The notes beneath the pieces were generated by a model, which saw nothing but the letters and a program-made list of their open reading frames with translations, searched no databases and was not told the origin of the DNA. DNA of 64,000 bases. It comes from Pelobates cultripes (lineage: Eukaryota > Chordata > Amphibia > Anura > Pelobatidae). The position numbers and the translations under genes were made by a program. Location of the stretch: assembly GCA_933207985.1 (NCBI GenBank), contig OW240912.1, forward strand, positions 109,591,275 through 109,655,274, read 5' to 3'. This document shows, one piece after another, positions 10,101 to 22,683 of the stretch (position 1 is its first letter; the number at the start of each line of letters is the position of its first letter).

Positions 10101-13100
10101 TGGTTATCCTGGCTACAGGATATTTCAATAGTTGTCATAGCTATCGCTTTAGAACTGTATGCTAGTAAATCAGTCCCAGTAGGCTGTGCTTGCAACGTCT
10201 AAAGCAAACCCACTCTTATTGTTAAATAATCCCTTCTGCACATGATAAACCAGAAATATTAACCTAGGACTCATATTTGCATTAGAGAGGGAAAAAAACA
10301 AAAAAAAAACAAATTAACATTTGCTTTTAAACAATGATGATTTTCCACTAAACTGGTAAAACTAGGATCTGCAAAGTAGTTTTAATAATGTTGAGTCTGT
10401 TCCCCCGTTATATTTCATGCAAAAAAAATAAAAAATTTCTCAAATTGAAAAAAATAAAATAAAATAATGTTGAGTCTGTAATTGCAGCCAATGTAATCTT
10501 CCCTACATGACTAATCATATTCATATATACTGAATGTATTTCCAGACACAGGTCCTTCTTTAGACCTCAAGAACAGTGATGCTACATTTGATATTCTTTG
10601 AGAAGTGTACAATGGATTCACACAGGGACTGAGCCACTTTTAAGTATTGGCAGATCATTTGACTCCATGGGAACAAAACTATCTTTAATTAAATCTTTGT
10701 GTGCTTTTTCTACGTTCATAGAAAGCTCATAACAAGTTCCCAGTGATACTTTAAAAGTGTTATATGCTTAATTCACTAATCTTTAGCAACTCAACGGACT
10801 GCAATTGAGATAAAGTAAGATTGAATAATTTCTTCATTCACTCAACTCAGTGAATATCCTACACAGTGATGGAAGTTTTCAAATGAAACAAGGATATTCC
10901 CACTTTAGGTAAAAGTTAAATATGTTAAAGGTGAAATAGAGGAGAAAGCTGTATATATAGTCACTAACTGCATAAAAATATATTCAATTTTTTTTTTTTA
11001 TTATTATAAATTTGTAATGTGAGTACATAAAACTAATTGAAGGAAGTGGTTTTATATTAACAAGTGATTTGCCAATTATGCTGTTTATAATTGTTATTAA
11101 TTAAAACAGGAATGATAAAGAAATTAAAAGGAAATTGTAAAATGTAGACTTAAATGACCAAGAATAAAGTAGAGTTGCATATTTTTTCTCCCATCTGGTC
11201 AGAATTATGCAGTTTCATTGTCAATCCAATACTATTCCTACTTTAGTAAATAACACTGCTTATAATAAATTATATATCTTTATACCCATTACATCAATTA
11301 GCCAATTAGATAGTAGTATTGATATTATGCAGCTTAATCATATGCAATTTAAAGTATACCAGTTTAACAATTGTTGAGCCTGTTCAACGTCAGTGGATAT
11401 ACCGATACTGGAAAAAAAATCAGTAATTATACAGCTGTACTAAAGAAATATATGCCGCATTTTTATATTTATATTGGAGTATTTTTACAATCATCAGTAG
11501 GAGTGTATAAACAAGTTATGTGTACCACCATTGTGAATAACTAATGCTCAACTGTCAACATATTAGCAGATCTATGGATTTCCCAATATCCCCATGCTAC
11601 CCCTTCTTTATTAAACATGTGCTAATTCACAGCACCGAAACCATATTAACATCATTGGAATGTAAAAATAAACATTCTAGAACACTGTACTTCATTTAGT
11701 ATAGAAAAACGATTTTATTTTGCCAAACTGGAACATAGATTTAGGGTAAATATTTATTGCAAAAACAATGCAATATACATTTTGCCCATCTTTCTCTATT
11801 TGAAAGACAATTCCCCAAGACTTAATCTATTTTATGTGAACGATGTCAGTAAAAAGAAACGTTATTTCCGTTACCCCATATTATCCCAACTGATGAAAAC
11901 AGTGCATGACCTTCTGTTCTAGCTATACTATTTTTTGGGGAAAACAAAACTGTATCCTCTTTGACTTTCCACTGTTAACAAAATAGGATGTTGAAACTGA
12001 CCAGATTCCTTATACAGAGCATAGCATAATACATATAGATAATAACAAATGTGAGTCAAGTGTTTTAAGGACAAACTTTTATTAACATATTCCTTTTCAT
12101 GTCATGTGTTACTAAGTTTTGTATGGTAAATATTGGGATTAAAAAAACATTGTCCTTTGTTAAGAGTATAAAACATGTCGGTGTCTGACATGTTATATGA
12201 AAAGCCAAGGGATCTGTTTCCTATCAAGCACTACTTTGTTAATGGTTGGTTAGAAGAGTGATAATGTCACTACTTTCCAATAGGAAAACCCAGGTTCTAA
12301 TCTCAGTCAGACCATCGAATCAGTAAGTATTCTAAGACAAGGCAACTAAAGATATCTACCCATTGTCCCCATGGCTTATTCTTTTTTATTTATTTTTTAG
12401 CCATATAGACTTGTATAGAGAAATGTTGTGTAGAAATGTTATAATTTTACAAAGGGTGGAGGAGTGTTTAACATCTTCTTGCATTCTATCCTACTATTTT
12501 CTATATGCGGTTACACCTACCAGTTGATGGAAACAGGCATATTCTTATTTAACTGTCAATAGATTCCTATGGGATCATATTGCACACATGCAGGAAGGAA
12601 GATCCCACAGAATTGTAGAATCCTCCATTTATCCTCATTTTGTAATCTCATGAGCAGACAATTGACACACCTGCTGGCAAATCAAGCCGCCAAAGGATGA
12701 AGAGGGTACCAAGATGGTGCAACCATGGAAGCAGACATAAAGAAACCCCATCAGTGACAGTGTTGTAATAAGTATTTGATTCTCACATTAAAATACCCAT
12801 ATATTTATATGGCAGAAAATACTAAAACACTTTAATGCACTTTGCAAAATTAGCAGCTACAGTGGAAAACAAACAAACATTTAATAGAGACATATTAAAA
12901 ATAACATATAACAGTATGGAATTTATTTTCATGTTACATTTATTTACACATTGTTAGATAATTTTGTATTTAAAAAACGGTGTGGCACTTTCCTAGTTTG
13001 ACCAAAAAACAGCACTTTTAAAGATTCTATACGTTTACAAGCGTTTCTTAAAATGTTATATTAAGTCTCTAAATTGGAATTGGAATATATTTAATGATCC

Positions 13101-13700
13101 TTAAGACAGATGATCATGAGCTGGCAACTAAAATGATGGCGTGTACTTGAATAGTAGTCCATGAGGATAGAAACTAACACACAATGGTGGTGGAGCAAAA
13201 GGTCTAGCCAGAAGATGCATGGCAACACACAATTACAATAGAATGACCTTTTAGGCAAACACTCGTGGTTTTTGGCTCATGCCTGCTCATATACTGCCAA
13301 CAAACATTAATGCATTCTGGGTCATGTATCTTGCTGGAGGGGATAATTTTCTTTCAAACAAGGCATGATTGTGAACATTAGACAGATAATCTGTTATGTG
13401 TCCTTTTTCTCCCCTCTGTCCCACGTAATCACCGTAGTTTCATTTGTAGGACAGACACTTGCAGACTTTATTCTCCATTTGTGCTTCAAGCAAAAGAACA
13501 TAAAATATCTTGTTCTTAGAAATTCAGCTATGCTTCTTTGGCCGGTTGCCCGGGTCTTAGAAGAAAAAAACACAGCTCAAGCCCTGGCAGCTAGCACTCT
13601 GTCTTGTTCCACCCACAACTCAAGGAATGCACATGGAGTGGTCATTTAATTTATGCTCAGGTGAAAAATATTCATCTTAACATAAAATATTGAGCTGCTA
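7160..13700. other. AT-rich non-coding DNA, no gene seen
   Basis: About 6.5 kb without a recognisable coding region. Open frames (for example 9401-9611, 9722-10019 and 13365-13649) are short and show no motif. A-rich stretches at 8410, 10290 and 10430 are simple repeats. The segment could be intron or intergenic; the sequence does not decide. Confidence 0.6.
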
Positions 13701-13729
13701 TTCCTCTACCATAGGGTAAGTAGGCTTAA

Positions 13730-14035
13730 CTGTGTAGAATACCTTCACTATATGAACACTATATGAGTTGGGTGACCATTGCTGCATTGTAGATTGGTGC
13801 TATCGTGGTGCTTATGTATAAATGCGTACTTCAGGGCTATAATCAATTTTCTTTAACAAATCTAAAAATTGCAATTGTTGGCCTGTGTAGAATACCTTCA
13901 CTATATGAACACTATATGAGTTGGGTGACCATTGCTGCATTGTAGATTGGTGCTATCGTGGTGCTTATGTATAAATGCGTACTTCAGGGCTATAATCAAT
14001 TTTCTTTAACAAATCTAAAAATTGCAATTGTTGGC
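13730..14035 (+). repeat. Exact 153-bp tandem duplication
   Basis: 13730-13882 and 13883-14035 are identical over 153 bp and directly adjacent. The perfect identity in otherwise unconstrained AT-rich DNA points to a very recent duplication, or to an assembly artefact. Confidence 0.95.
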
Positions 14036-14350
14036 CTCTTTATTAGAACAGAAAGGTTTATTTCTACTGATCACGAAAACATCATAAACATGTTGCTTTA
14101 AACAGTTTATAGAACATACAAAATACAGTGCACACTACTTAAAATTAAATTATGTAGAGCATGGTAATATTTTGTAACAAAACCCCCGTTATTTATCTAA
14201 GTCAAGTGTCTTTTCTGTTCTGTATAGACAATGGACCAAATCCAGATTTTACTCCTCTTCATGTCACGTGCACCTCATTACAGGGTCCTGCTTAAAGCGA
14301 CACAACTAATATACAACTAATGCATTTGATAGGTTTTTGCCTCGTTATTG

Positions 14351-16998
14351 TAACCCCTTAAAGACACAGCTTCAGAAGGTTGTCTTACGCTTAAGGACAA
14401 GGGCCATTTTTGCATTTTATTACTGTTTGTGTTCAAACGCAATTTGCTTCTCTGTCAATTATTGCACCAACACATATTATACATCATTTTTTAGAGGGCA
14501 AACAGGGCTTTATTTGATGTCACATATACATAGATACATTCTCATTAATTATAAAAAAATGCCAAAAAAATTGGTTAAAAAAACACATTTTTTTCCACAG
14601 TATTGGCAATAATAATGTGTGCATAATATGTCCAGCTTAGAAAAAGTAATTCAAAATAAATTCATTTATGTGTCTTGATTTATAGAGTACATCATATGCA
14701 TAGGATTTCAGCTTATTTTGAAAGCTACAGGTCACAAAATACAAGGACTAAAATAAAATTTCAATTTGCAACAATTTTAGAATTTGGTATGTTTGTCTTG
14801 TAGGTATAGTACCCATCACAGAAATCAAAATTGCCACACAAAAGTATATATTTATATAAAGTAGACATCAAAGGCTATTTACCTAAGGTTAGTTTGACAC
14901 TTTTTACATAGCCATTTAATTTCCAATCTCTACTAAATATTGGAGTAAAATTGTGTTTTTTCTCTATTTTGGCATATACACATATAACAAGGTTTTTGTA
15001 ATGTGTATTTTGTAAAGCTGGTATGTGCTATTCCTGCACAGAAACCCATATTGTTTTCAGCTACATCTGCTGAGTATAACGATACCCCCATTGTATGCCT
15101 TTGGCACTTTTCTGTAAAACTACAGTGCCATATAATAGACAAGGCTATTTCAGTTTCTATAGTCCCACTTTGGAGCACTTGAGCAGGCTACATATTACAA
15201 CGAAACCATAAAGGCATACCATTTCTTAAAGAAGACATTCGAGGGTATTTCAAAAGGTATATTTTGAACCTTAGAGTGGGATAATTTTTCCGCTAGCTTG
15301 CACCAAGTGTAGTGGTAATAAGCGTTTTTTCTGCCTTTTTGACACACAAAGTGAGTTTGCACAGTATATTTTGCAAACCTTATGTGTGCTACGACTGTAT
15401 AATACTTCATATGTTTCTCAGCTATGTCATCTGAGTACAGCAATACCCCCGTATGTACCTTTGTCAGGTATATGTGGACATGGAAGGGACACATTTGAGA
15501 CACAGTCATTTCAGTTTTTTTTTAAACTTTATATTTTTATGCTGTGCCTATGCCTCATTTTAGAGTATTTTACCAGGCTATATAATTCAAATACCCCATA
15601 AAGCCATACCATTTCTTAAAGAAGACATCCCAGGGTATTTCAAAAGGCATATTTTGAACCTTAGTGTGGGATCATTTTTCCGCTAGCTTGTACCAAGTGA
15701 ATTTTCTGCCTTTTTGACACACAAAGTGAGTTTGCACAGTATATCTTGCAAATCTTATGTGTGCTACGACTGTATAATACTACATATGTTGCTTAGCTAT
15801 GTCGTCTGAGTACAGCAATACCTCCGTATGTACCTTTGCCAGGTATATGTGGATGTTGAAGGGGCACATTTGAGACGCAGCCATTCCGTTTTTTTCTAAC
15901 TTTAAAGTTTTACACTGTGTCCATGTTCCATTTTGGAGTAGTTTAGATGGTTGGTTATTGAAACTTCTCCACAAACACATACTATTTTTTAAAGAGTACA
16001 CCCTGGGGTAATACAAAAGGTGTTTTTTGAACCGTATTGTGGGATCATTTTTTCTCTAGGTTGTTCCAGGTGTAGTGGTAATGAACATTTTTAAACATAT
16101 TTTTTTAATTTTTGAAACTTTTTTACTTTTTAAAAGTTTTTAAACTTTTTTGGGCTTATTCATTTTTTTAAACTTTCCTAAACTTTCTTAAAGATTTTTT
16201 AAACAGATTTAACATAATTAAATAAATTGAACCCCTGGGGTTAAAAAATAAACAAAAGTTAATCCTCAGGGGTTAAAAACAATTAGATCACAGTATAGTA
16301 CTGTGATCTGTATTTTGATTACTTTAGGCAGTGATCAACTGGCAGGGAAGGGGTTAATTTTTAATTGGACTGGCTAAATGGTGGGTTTTTTTTTTTTACT
16401 TAAATGTTATGAAACATTTTTTTTACTTTTTTTTTACTTTTTAAAGCTTATTTTGAAACTTTTTTTAACGTTAACCCCTAGTTAGCCTAATACCAAATCC
16501 CCAAATTCCCCACTAACCTCCACCCACCCAACCTAGCTAAATATATAATTGTAAAATATTTAAATTAATTAATAAAATAAATTTAACCCCTGAGGGTTAA
16601 AAAAAATTAACCCTCAGGGGTTAAAAAAAAAATCAGATGACAGTAAAATGTAATCCCTGACAATTGATCACTGTAGTCAGTGATCGATTGGCAGGGAAGG
16701 GGTTAATTTTATTAAAGCCGGGGAAAGCAGGGTAGGATTTAACTTTTACTTTATATTTTTTTTACAGGGGGAAGATCAGCAGCAGTGATCCATCTCCCTG
16801 CACTTCACACAGAACCTGGAAGCACAGGGAGGAAGATCGTGAGTCCCTGCAGCACATGAGCTCACTCTGACAGCCTGCAGGGGCAGCGCGATTGGGTGCT
16901 CCTGGTCTGCCTCTAATACAGAGGCAGACCGGAGAAGCGTTAACCCTGCGATCACCAAGATCGCCGCGATCTGGGGTCCATCACTCGACGGGAAGGGG
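14351..16998. mobile_element. TTAA-type DNA transposon, non-autonomous
   Basis: The left end reads CCCCTTAAAGACACAG after a TTAA-like TGTAA; the right end reads CGACGGGAAGGGG followed by TTAA (16999-17002). CCCC termini at TTAA fit piggyBac-type or Kolobok-type elements; no transposase is present. The interior contains a repeated unit of about 375-390 bp (around 14843, 15218, 15608 and 15981) and short palindromes such as AACCCCTGGGGTT and CCCTGAGGGTT. Confidence 0.55.
15218..16060 (+). repeat. Internal about 380-bp tandem units of the TTAA element
   Basis: The sequence ACCATTTCTTAAAGAAGACA recurs at 15218 and 15608 and, more diverged, at about 15981, each followed by a GGTATTTCAAAAGG-like block and a TTTTTCCGCTAGCTTG-like block. 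A weaker related unit is upstream near 14843. Related units, in alternating orientation, lie at 54.2-54.5 kb in another TTAA element. The minus-strand open frames at 15195-15509 and 15780-16016 are the same stretch of two units. Confidence 0.75.
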
Positions 16999-17002
16999 TT
17001 AA

Positions 17003-17522
17003 AGGAACACTATAGGGTCAGGAACACAAACAAGTCATTCTGTATTTCTGACCCTATTGTGTTAAAACCACCATTTAGGGGGCTTGTCACCCCTTAACCC
17101 CCTTAAAAGGTAATAAAACGTACCTTATTTCCAGTGCCTTGTGAGTCTGCCGGCGCTGACCTCCGCCCCCATTCCACCTCCTTGCTGACATCATCGTAAA
17201 TTATAATTTTAGCCAATTGAATACTTTACCACAGGGAAATCATTGAATTGGCTAAAATTGTCAAGGAGGCGGGGCAAAAGGCAGGGCAGGAGGCGGGGCA
17301 GTTCCAAACACCAGCTTGGTCAATCAGCCCCTCCTCAGAATGGATCATTGAATCAATGTAACTTTATGAGGAAAGTTCAGTGTCTCCATGCAGAACATAG
17401 AGACACTGAACAGGTGTTCCTAGGGGGCAATGTTTTTTACATGAAAAAGCCTGCAGGTAATGATTATATTTACCAGAACAACTACATTAAGCTACAGTTG
17501 TTCTGGTGATTATAATGTCCCT
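17003..17522. mobile_element. 520-bp MITE flanked by TTAA
   Basis: Termini AGGAACACTATAGGGTCAGG (left) and the complement of AGGGACATTATAATCACCAG (right), with TTAA at 16999-17002 and 17523-17526. It has no coding capacity. The same family, inverted, forms the outer shell of the composite at 50788-56107, and shares its left TTAA with the end of the 14351-16998 element. Confidence 0.8.
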
Positions 17523-17529
17523 TTAATAT

Positions 17530-18080
17530 ACTATTTGTTACATGCTCATATATATATATATATATGTGTTTTTTGCACACAAAAAATGTTTTGCAGAATG
17601 CTGCACCATTAGCTACATCATCTCACTCCAGAAAAAAAGACTTCCCTATCAAATGTATGCATTTAGCTGAGACACTGACGTCACTGAGTGTTCTGAACTA
17701 CAAAGCAACATGCAATAGACTTAAGCATGTGGTTTAATCTGAACTGAGATTTGGTCGAATATGGGCCGATCATATTTCTGTATCTCCAAGCAAACACTAA
17801 GATGAAACCCAAATAGTCTTCGGGATGATAAGTTCTGCATGTACCACGAAAAAAAGAGGGATGAAATGGAGAGGAAGCTGATTTATTATCTTTAGGGAGA
17901 GCCAATAAGAGCGTCAATGATGTAGGCTGTATCTCCTGTCTAATTAAAAGGTGAAAAAAAATGCTGATTGTTGGTTAGGATACAGACAGTAAATGTAAAT
18001 TTAATTCACAGATCAGGTGAGAAGTGATCAACAGATGGAAAAAGGAGAAGCAATAAAAAAAATATTCCCAAGCAGAATTC
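17530..18080. other. Non-coding spacer with short TA microsatellite
   Basis: Contains a (TA)n run at about 17550-17566. No gene or repeat family recognised in the rest. Confidence 0.4.
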
Positions 18081-18474
18081 TTCTAGACCAAGCATGTCAA
18101 ACTCGCAGCCCGCGTGCAGCATGCGGCCCACAATGAATATCTTTGCGGCCTGGCGAGCCACTAGTTTGATTTGCTTACTATTAAGGCAGATTAGGCACCT
18201 GCTCTCCCCACCTGGCATACTCTGCTAAAATTTACTTGGCTGGGCGAAAGGACGCTGGCTGCAGCAAGGGAGCTCAGTCTGTTCTTCCTGCTCCTCATGC
18301 CCTCTATAGTGATGCCGGGTGTTGGAATATGACGTCACCACAGCATCACTAAACTGCGCTCGTGAGGGAGCAGTGAGGAGCAGGAGGGAGATCTCCAGAG
18401 AGAAAATCAACACTTGATTCCAGGCCCCACATCAGCTCCCAAATGTAGGGAGCAATAAATAAAATTATTTGTGA

Positions 18475-18680
18475 GTGTGTGCAAGAATGTGTAAATGTGT
18501 GTCTGTCAGTGAGTGTGTGTGTCTGTTATTGAGTTTGTGTGTGTGTGTGTCTGTTAGTGAGTTTGTGTGTGTGTGTGTCTGTTAGTGAGTGTGTGTCTGT
18601 CAATGTATGTGTGTCTGTCAGTGTGTGTGTGTCTGTCAGTGTGAGTGTGTGTCTGTCAGTGAGTGTGTGTTGGTCAGTGT
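18475..18680 (+). repeat. GTGTGTCTGTCAGTGA minisatellite
   Basis: Degenerate GT-rich tandem units inside the hAT-type element. The plus-strand open frame across it (18539-18802, rich in V, S and C) is produced by the repeat. Confidence 0.85.
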
Positions 18681-18949
18681 TGCAATGGTCGCGACTGGAC
18701 AGTAGAGGACCTGGAGGTGCACGGAGGCACGCAATGTCACATCACATTCCACATTCCATCACATTCCGATTTGCTCGGCCTTCACAGGGTTTCAAGGAGT
18801 AGCAGGAGTAGCAGGATCCATTCTGGCACAGGGTGCGGATGGCGTCACTGGGGGCATACCAGAGGCTGGATTCCAGAGTTGCATACTGGTAGCAGCAATG
18901 TGAGTGGAATCTGCTTGTTGGCTAATATTGTTTGTTTGTTTTTTACACA

Positions 18950-19125
18950 AGGGCCGGGGTTTAGTAGATGGGGGTGCTTGGATTTAGTAGAGGGGGGGAC
19001 TGGGATATAGTATAGATGGGGGACTGGGATTTAGAATAGAGTGGGGACTGGGATTTAGTATACAAGGGGGGGGGACTGGGGTTTAGTAGAGGAGGGGGCT
19101 GGGGTTTAGAAGAGTGGGATGCTGG
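18950..19125 (+). repeat. GGGGACTGGGATTTAGTA minisatellite
   Basis: About six to seven degenerate G-rich units inside the hAT-type element, with runs of three or more G spaced so that G-quadruplex formation is possible on this strand. Confidence 0.75.
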
Positions 19126-19262
19126 TATTTTTATATTGTACTTTTCAAAACAAACCTAAGTTTCTATGAAAATGTAAGTTGTTCTTTTTGCGGCCCACAT
19201 AAACTTAAACCTTGTTTATTTGGCCTGTGCTAGCCTTTGAGTTTGACAGGCTTGTTCTAGAC

Positions 19263-20419
19263 ACTTTGACTCCAGATACTGAGGTAGCAGGCAGGGATTA
19301 CACTCTAACCACCGGATATTTTCCAGACAGCTTAACCTCCAGCTTTAATCCAAACAGGAGTGAGAAAAACAGCTGCTTAGGGTGGTATCTACTAAGCACT
19401 ATACTCTATTGCTGTAAAAGAGTTTGGCTAAAGTCACGGTTAGATCTCAGGAAACTTTGACCTCCAGAACCTACCTAGAACCTTAATTCTCAATATATTT
19501 GGATATTTATGTATGCATGGCATTTGTGTTAATTGTGCTCCAATCCAATTTGTTTTAATTTTGTTTAATTCTTTTAAAGTGTGGGTTAAGGGGATACCAC
19601 ACTGAAGTGTTCTGAGCACCTATCACTATAACCACTGTGTAATTTTTCTGTATCATTAGCAGACAGGGATTGCCTGCTTTTACCCTTGCTGTGCCTCTCT
19701 CTGTCATTGATCCTAGCTTGATTCTGCTTATGTTACTGCAGAGTCTAACCACTGCCAGTGGCACGGTGCCTATTACCTAAACTTTATTTTGGAGATGGAA
19801 TGATAGATATATATCTTGTTTAATAAAAGTTTAATTATTCCTAGTGTAAGACTGGTGGTAAACATTAGTTGCTGATGTGCGTTGCCACTGCCACTTATAC
19901 CAAGTTGATTTGACTGATTTTAAGTTTGACATCTCTTTTATGGGGAGTGTGGTCAGTCTAGTGTGTGCTGTGCATGCAAGCACTGTGCAAAGTTCAATGT
20001 GTGCTGTGTGCTGTGTGCAGTGTAGTGTTTTAAAAAAAAGTCAAAGACAATAACACAATTACAGTACTAGTAAACTCGCCAATCAGCAACTAATTTTCCA
20101 ACACAAACATCTATATGGACTTAGTAAAGTTGTGTTGCTTTATGCAATGCACATTCCCAATATATTTCATAATAAAACAAACCTACAATCATCACTGTCA
20201 TGTACTAATCACAAGATGAAATTGAGGTAGGGTAGCAGTATGGTCCAATCAAACCCACCATTAGCAATGGTGTCAGTGCCTCTCAGAGTCTTAACAACTC
20301 TTCCAGGATCATCAGTACAGCTGCTACTTCTGAAACCACTGCCATCACCACCACCACCATCAGTAGAACTTAACCTCGGGTTAGTGATACTAACATGTCC
20401 ATTACATCTGATTCATTAC
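19263..20419. other. Non-coding spacer
   Basis: No recognisable gene or element; a GTGTGCTGTG-like simple stretch lies near 20000. Open frames here are short and motif-free. Confidence 0.4.
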
Positions 20420-20423
20420 TTAA

Positions 20424-20968
20424 AGGAACACTTTAGTCACCTAAATTACTTAAGCTAAATAAAGCAGTTTTGGTGTATAGATCATTCCCCTGCAATTTCA
20501 CTGCTCAATTCACTGTCATTTAGGAGTTAAATCACTTTGTTTCTGTTTATGCAGCCCTAGCCACACCTCCCCTGGCTATGATTGACAGAGCCTGCATGAA
20601 AAAAAAACTGGTTTCACTTTCAAACAGATGTAATTTACCTTAAATAATTGTATCTCAATCTCTAAATTGAACTTTAATCACATACAGGAGGCTCTTGTAG
20701 GGTCTAGCAAGCTATTAACATAGCAGGGATAAGAAAATCTTAATTAAACAGAACTTGCAATAAAGAAAGCCTAAATAGGGCTCTCTTTACAGGAAGTGTT
20801 TATGGAAGGCTGTGCAAGTCACATGCAGGGAGGTGTAACTAGGGTTCATAAACAAAGGGCTTTAACTCCTAAATGGCAGAGGATTGAGCAGTGAGGCTGC
20901 AGGGGCATGTTCTATACACCAAAACTGCTTCATTAAGCTAAAGTTGTTCAGGTGACTATAGTGTCCCT
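20424..20968. mobile_element. 545-bp MITE with about 130-bp inverted repeats, TTAA target
   Basis: Left end AGGAACACTTTAGTCACC and right end complementary to AGGGACACTATAGTCACC, with TTAA at 20420-20423 and 20969-20972. The inverted repeats extend inward for about 130 bp, including the CAAAACTGC block and the TCCTAAATGGCAGAGG-type block. No gene inside. The termini differ after the first 12 or so bases from those of the 17003-17522 family, so this is a sister family. Confidence 0.8.
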
Positions 20969-20972
20969 TTAA

Positions 20973-21450
20973 TTAGAAATTGCTTGTTTTTTATCTGCTT
21001 TTTTTTGCTGAATCGGGTAACTCAAAGTCGAGTGTAGCAGAAAAAGCTACTATAAAAAAGACCATCAGCTTTACAATAACATCTGTTGCTTCTACTTTCA
21101 TTATGGCTCCTTTTACCATAGCTGTGGCACTCCAACTAAGAAGCAACTAAGGCACAGTTCAGCAGAACTTACTTTGTGAGCAACTTCAAGCCCACTCTTT
21201 ACTGAAGAGTAATGTCCTCAATGTCTGGTCTTGTCTGGTAAGGAATCTAGTGATGATAAGTCTGTTTCCCCCACCAATACAGACATAGCATTTTTACCTC
21301 TGGCCCATGAGCTACTCAACTATGAGTATGATGAGACAGAAGAATTAGTAGAAGAGAGTCTAGAGTCAACTATTTTCTCCATCTGTTAGTGTACACTCGC
21401 CTCGCCTTCTTCCATCTTGTCAAAGCAAAGAATATCACTATCTGTTCAAG
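20973..21450. other. Non-coding spacer
   Basis: Nothing recognised apart from ordinary AT-rich sequence. Confidence 0.35.
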
Positions 21451-21456
21451 TAAATG

Positions 21457-21759
21457 TTAAAAAAAGAAAAGACATACTTGATTAAAAACTGCATCAGAGG
21501 TGGGATTGCGGACAGAAGATAGACGTAAGTCTTCAACAGAGTGTAAAGGCCTAGACGGGACATACTTGTGTATTAGGGAGGATAGATAGGTAGGAGCAGC
21601 ATTATGTAGAGATTTGAAAGCAAGAACCAGAATTTTAAATTGAGCCCTATATCTTACAGGAAGCCAATGTAGGGGCTGACAGAAGGGTGAGGCGTGGGAG
21701 GTGCGGGTGGACAGGAAGATGAGCCTCGCCGGCACATTCATTATTGACTGTAATGGCAC
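21457..21759 (-). pseudogene. Non-LTR LINE ORF2 C-terminal fragment
   Basis: The 100-codon minus-strand frame contains LHWLPVRYRAQFKILVLAFK followed by APTYLSSLI and PSRPLHS blocks. These are the conserved region after the reverse transcriptase in L2/CR1/Rex-like LINEs of vertebrates. The copy is 5'-truncated and has no reverse transcriptase motif. On the minus strand it runs toward a short A-rich stretch at about 21458-21470, consistent with a LINE 3' end. Confidence 0.75.
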
Positions 21760-22004
21760 ATGTGATGGTTTTCAGGATAATGAAGCCTATATATTTCATA
21801 TTTATCTCCAGGTTATGTTGCTGCTGTGTGCAAAAATTGGTTTATGAAAATCATATTACACTGCAAGAATGGCCAGGTAATAGTCCTGACCTGAATCCAA
21901 TAGGAAAATTGTGGAGCAGATAAAAGAAACATGTTGTTAGTCAGAACTGCAACAAAGGCACAAAAAGACAATTGAAGCATTCATACTATATTATAACACC
22001 TTAA

Positions 22005-22519
22005 ATGACCACTATAGTGCCAGGAAAACATACTCGTTTTCCTGGCACTATAGTGCCCTGAGGGTGCCCCACCCTCTAGGGCACTATAGTGCCAGGAAAA
22101 CGATGGGAGGGAGGGGGACCCTCAGGGACCCCCTCCCGCCGGGCTGGATGGCAAGGAAAGGGGTTAAACTTACCTTTTTCCAGCGCTGGGTGGGGAGCTC
22201 TCCTCCTCCTCTCCGCCTCCGATCCTCCTCTTCGCGCTCATGCGCATTCAGCCTGTCTCATAGGAAAGCATTTACAATGCTTTCCTATGGACGCTTGCGT
22301 CTTCTCACTGTGATTTTCACAGTGAGAAGCACGCAAGCGCCTCTAGCGGCTGTCAATGAGACAGCCACTAGACAATTTAGAGGCTGGATTAACCCTAATA
22401 TAAACATAGCAGTTTCTCTGAAACTGCTATGTTTATAAAAAAAAGGGTTAATCCTAGAGGGACCTGGCACCCAGACCACTTCATTAAGCTGAAGTGGTCT
22501 GGGTGCCTAGAGTGGTCCT
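22005..22519. mobile_element. 515-bp MITE flanked by TTAA
   Basis: Left end ATGACCACTATAGTGCC, right end complementary to AGGACCACTCTAGGCACC, with TTAA at 22001-22004 and 22520-22523. It contains further internal hairpins: GGAAAGCATT against its complement at about 22263-22287, and CACTGTGA against TCACAGTG at about 22306-22325. The open frames across it on both strands are arms of palindromes. Confidence 0.75.
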
Positions 22520-22683
22520 TTAAACAATTGGTTGACTTCATGGAATGTTACTGTAAGACTGTAACTGCAACAAATAGTTTCCTGACTCAATACTAATTGA
22601 AAGTAAAGTTAATTGTTTTTTCCCAGTGTCCTGTTAAATCTTGAACTGCAGAGAGCAGATGATGAATGTCATATGTAAATTAA

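Larger units (their letters stand above)
18089..19254. mobile_element. 1,166-bp hAT-type element with perfect 8-bp TSD
   Basis: Ends CAAGCATGTCAAACTC and, inverted, CAAGCCTGTCAAACTC, which match the TGTCAAACTCA-type termini of vertebrate hAT elements. The target duplication TTCTAGAC is intact at 18081-18088 and 19255-19262. No transposase is present. The interior holds two simple arrays, GTGTGTCTGTCAGTGA units at about 18475-18680 and GGGGACTGGGATTTAGTA units at about 18950-19120. Confidence 0.9.

Noticed and set aside
13365..13649. 94-codon open frame, possible host exon
   Set aside because: No conserved motif, and splice-site quality cannot be judged without comparison; not enough support.
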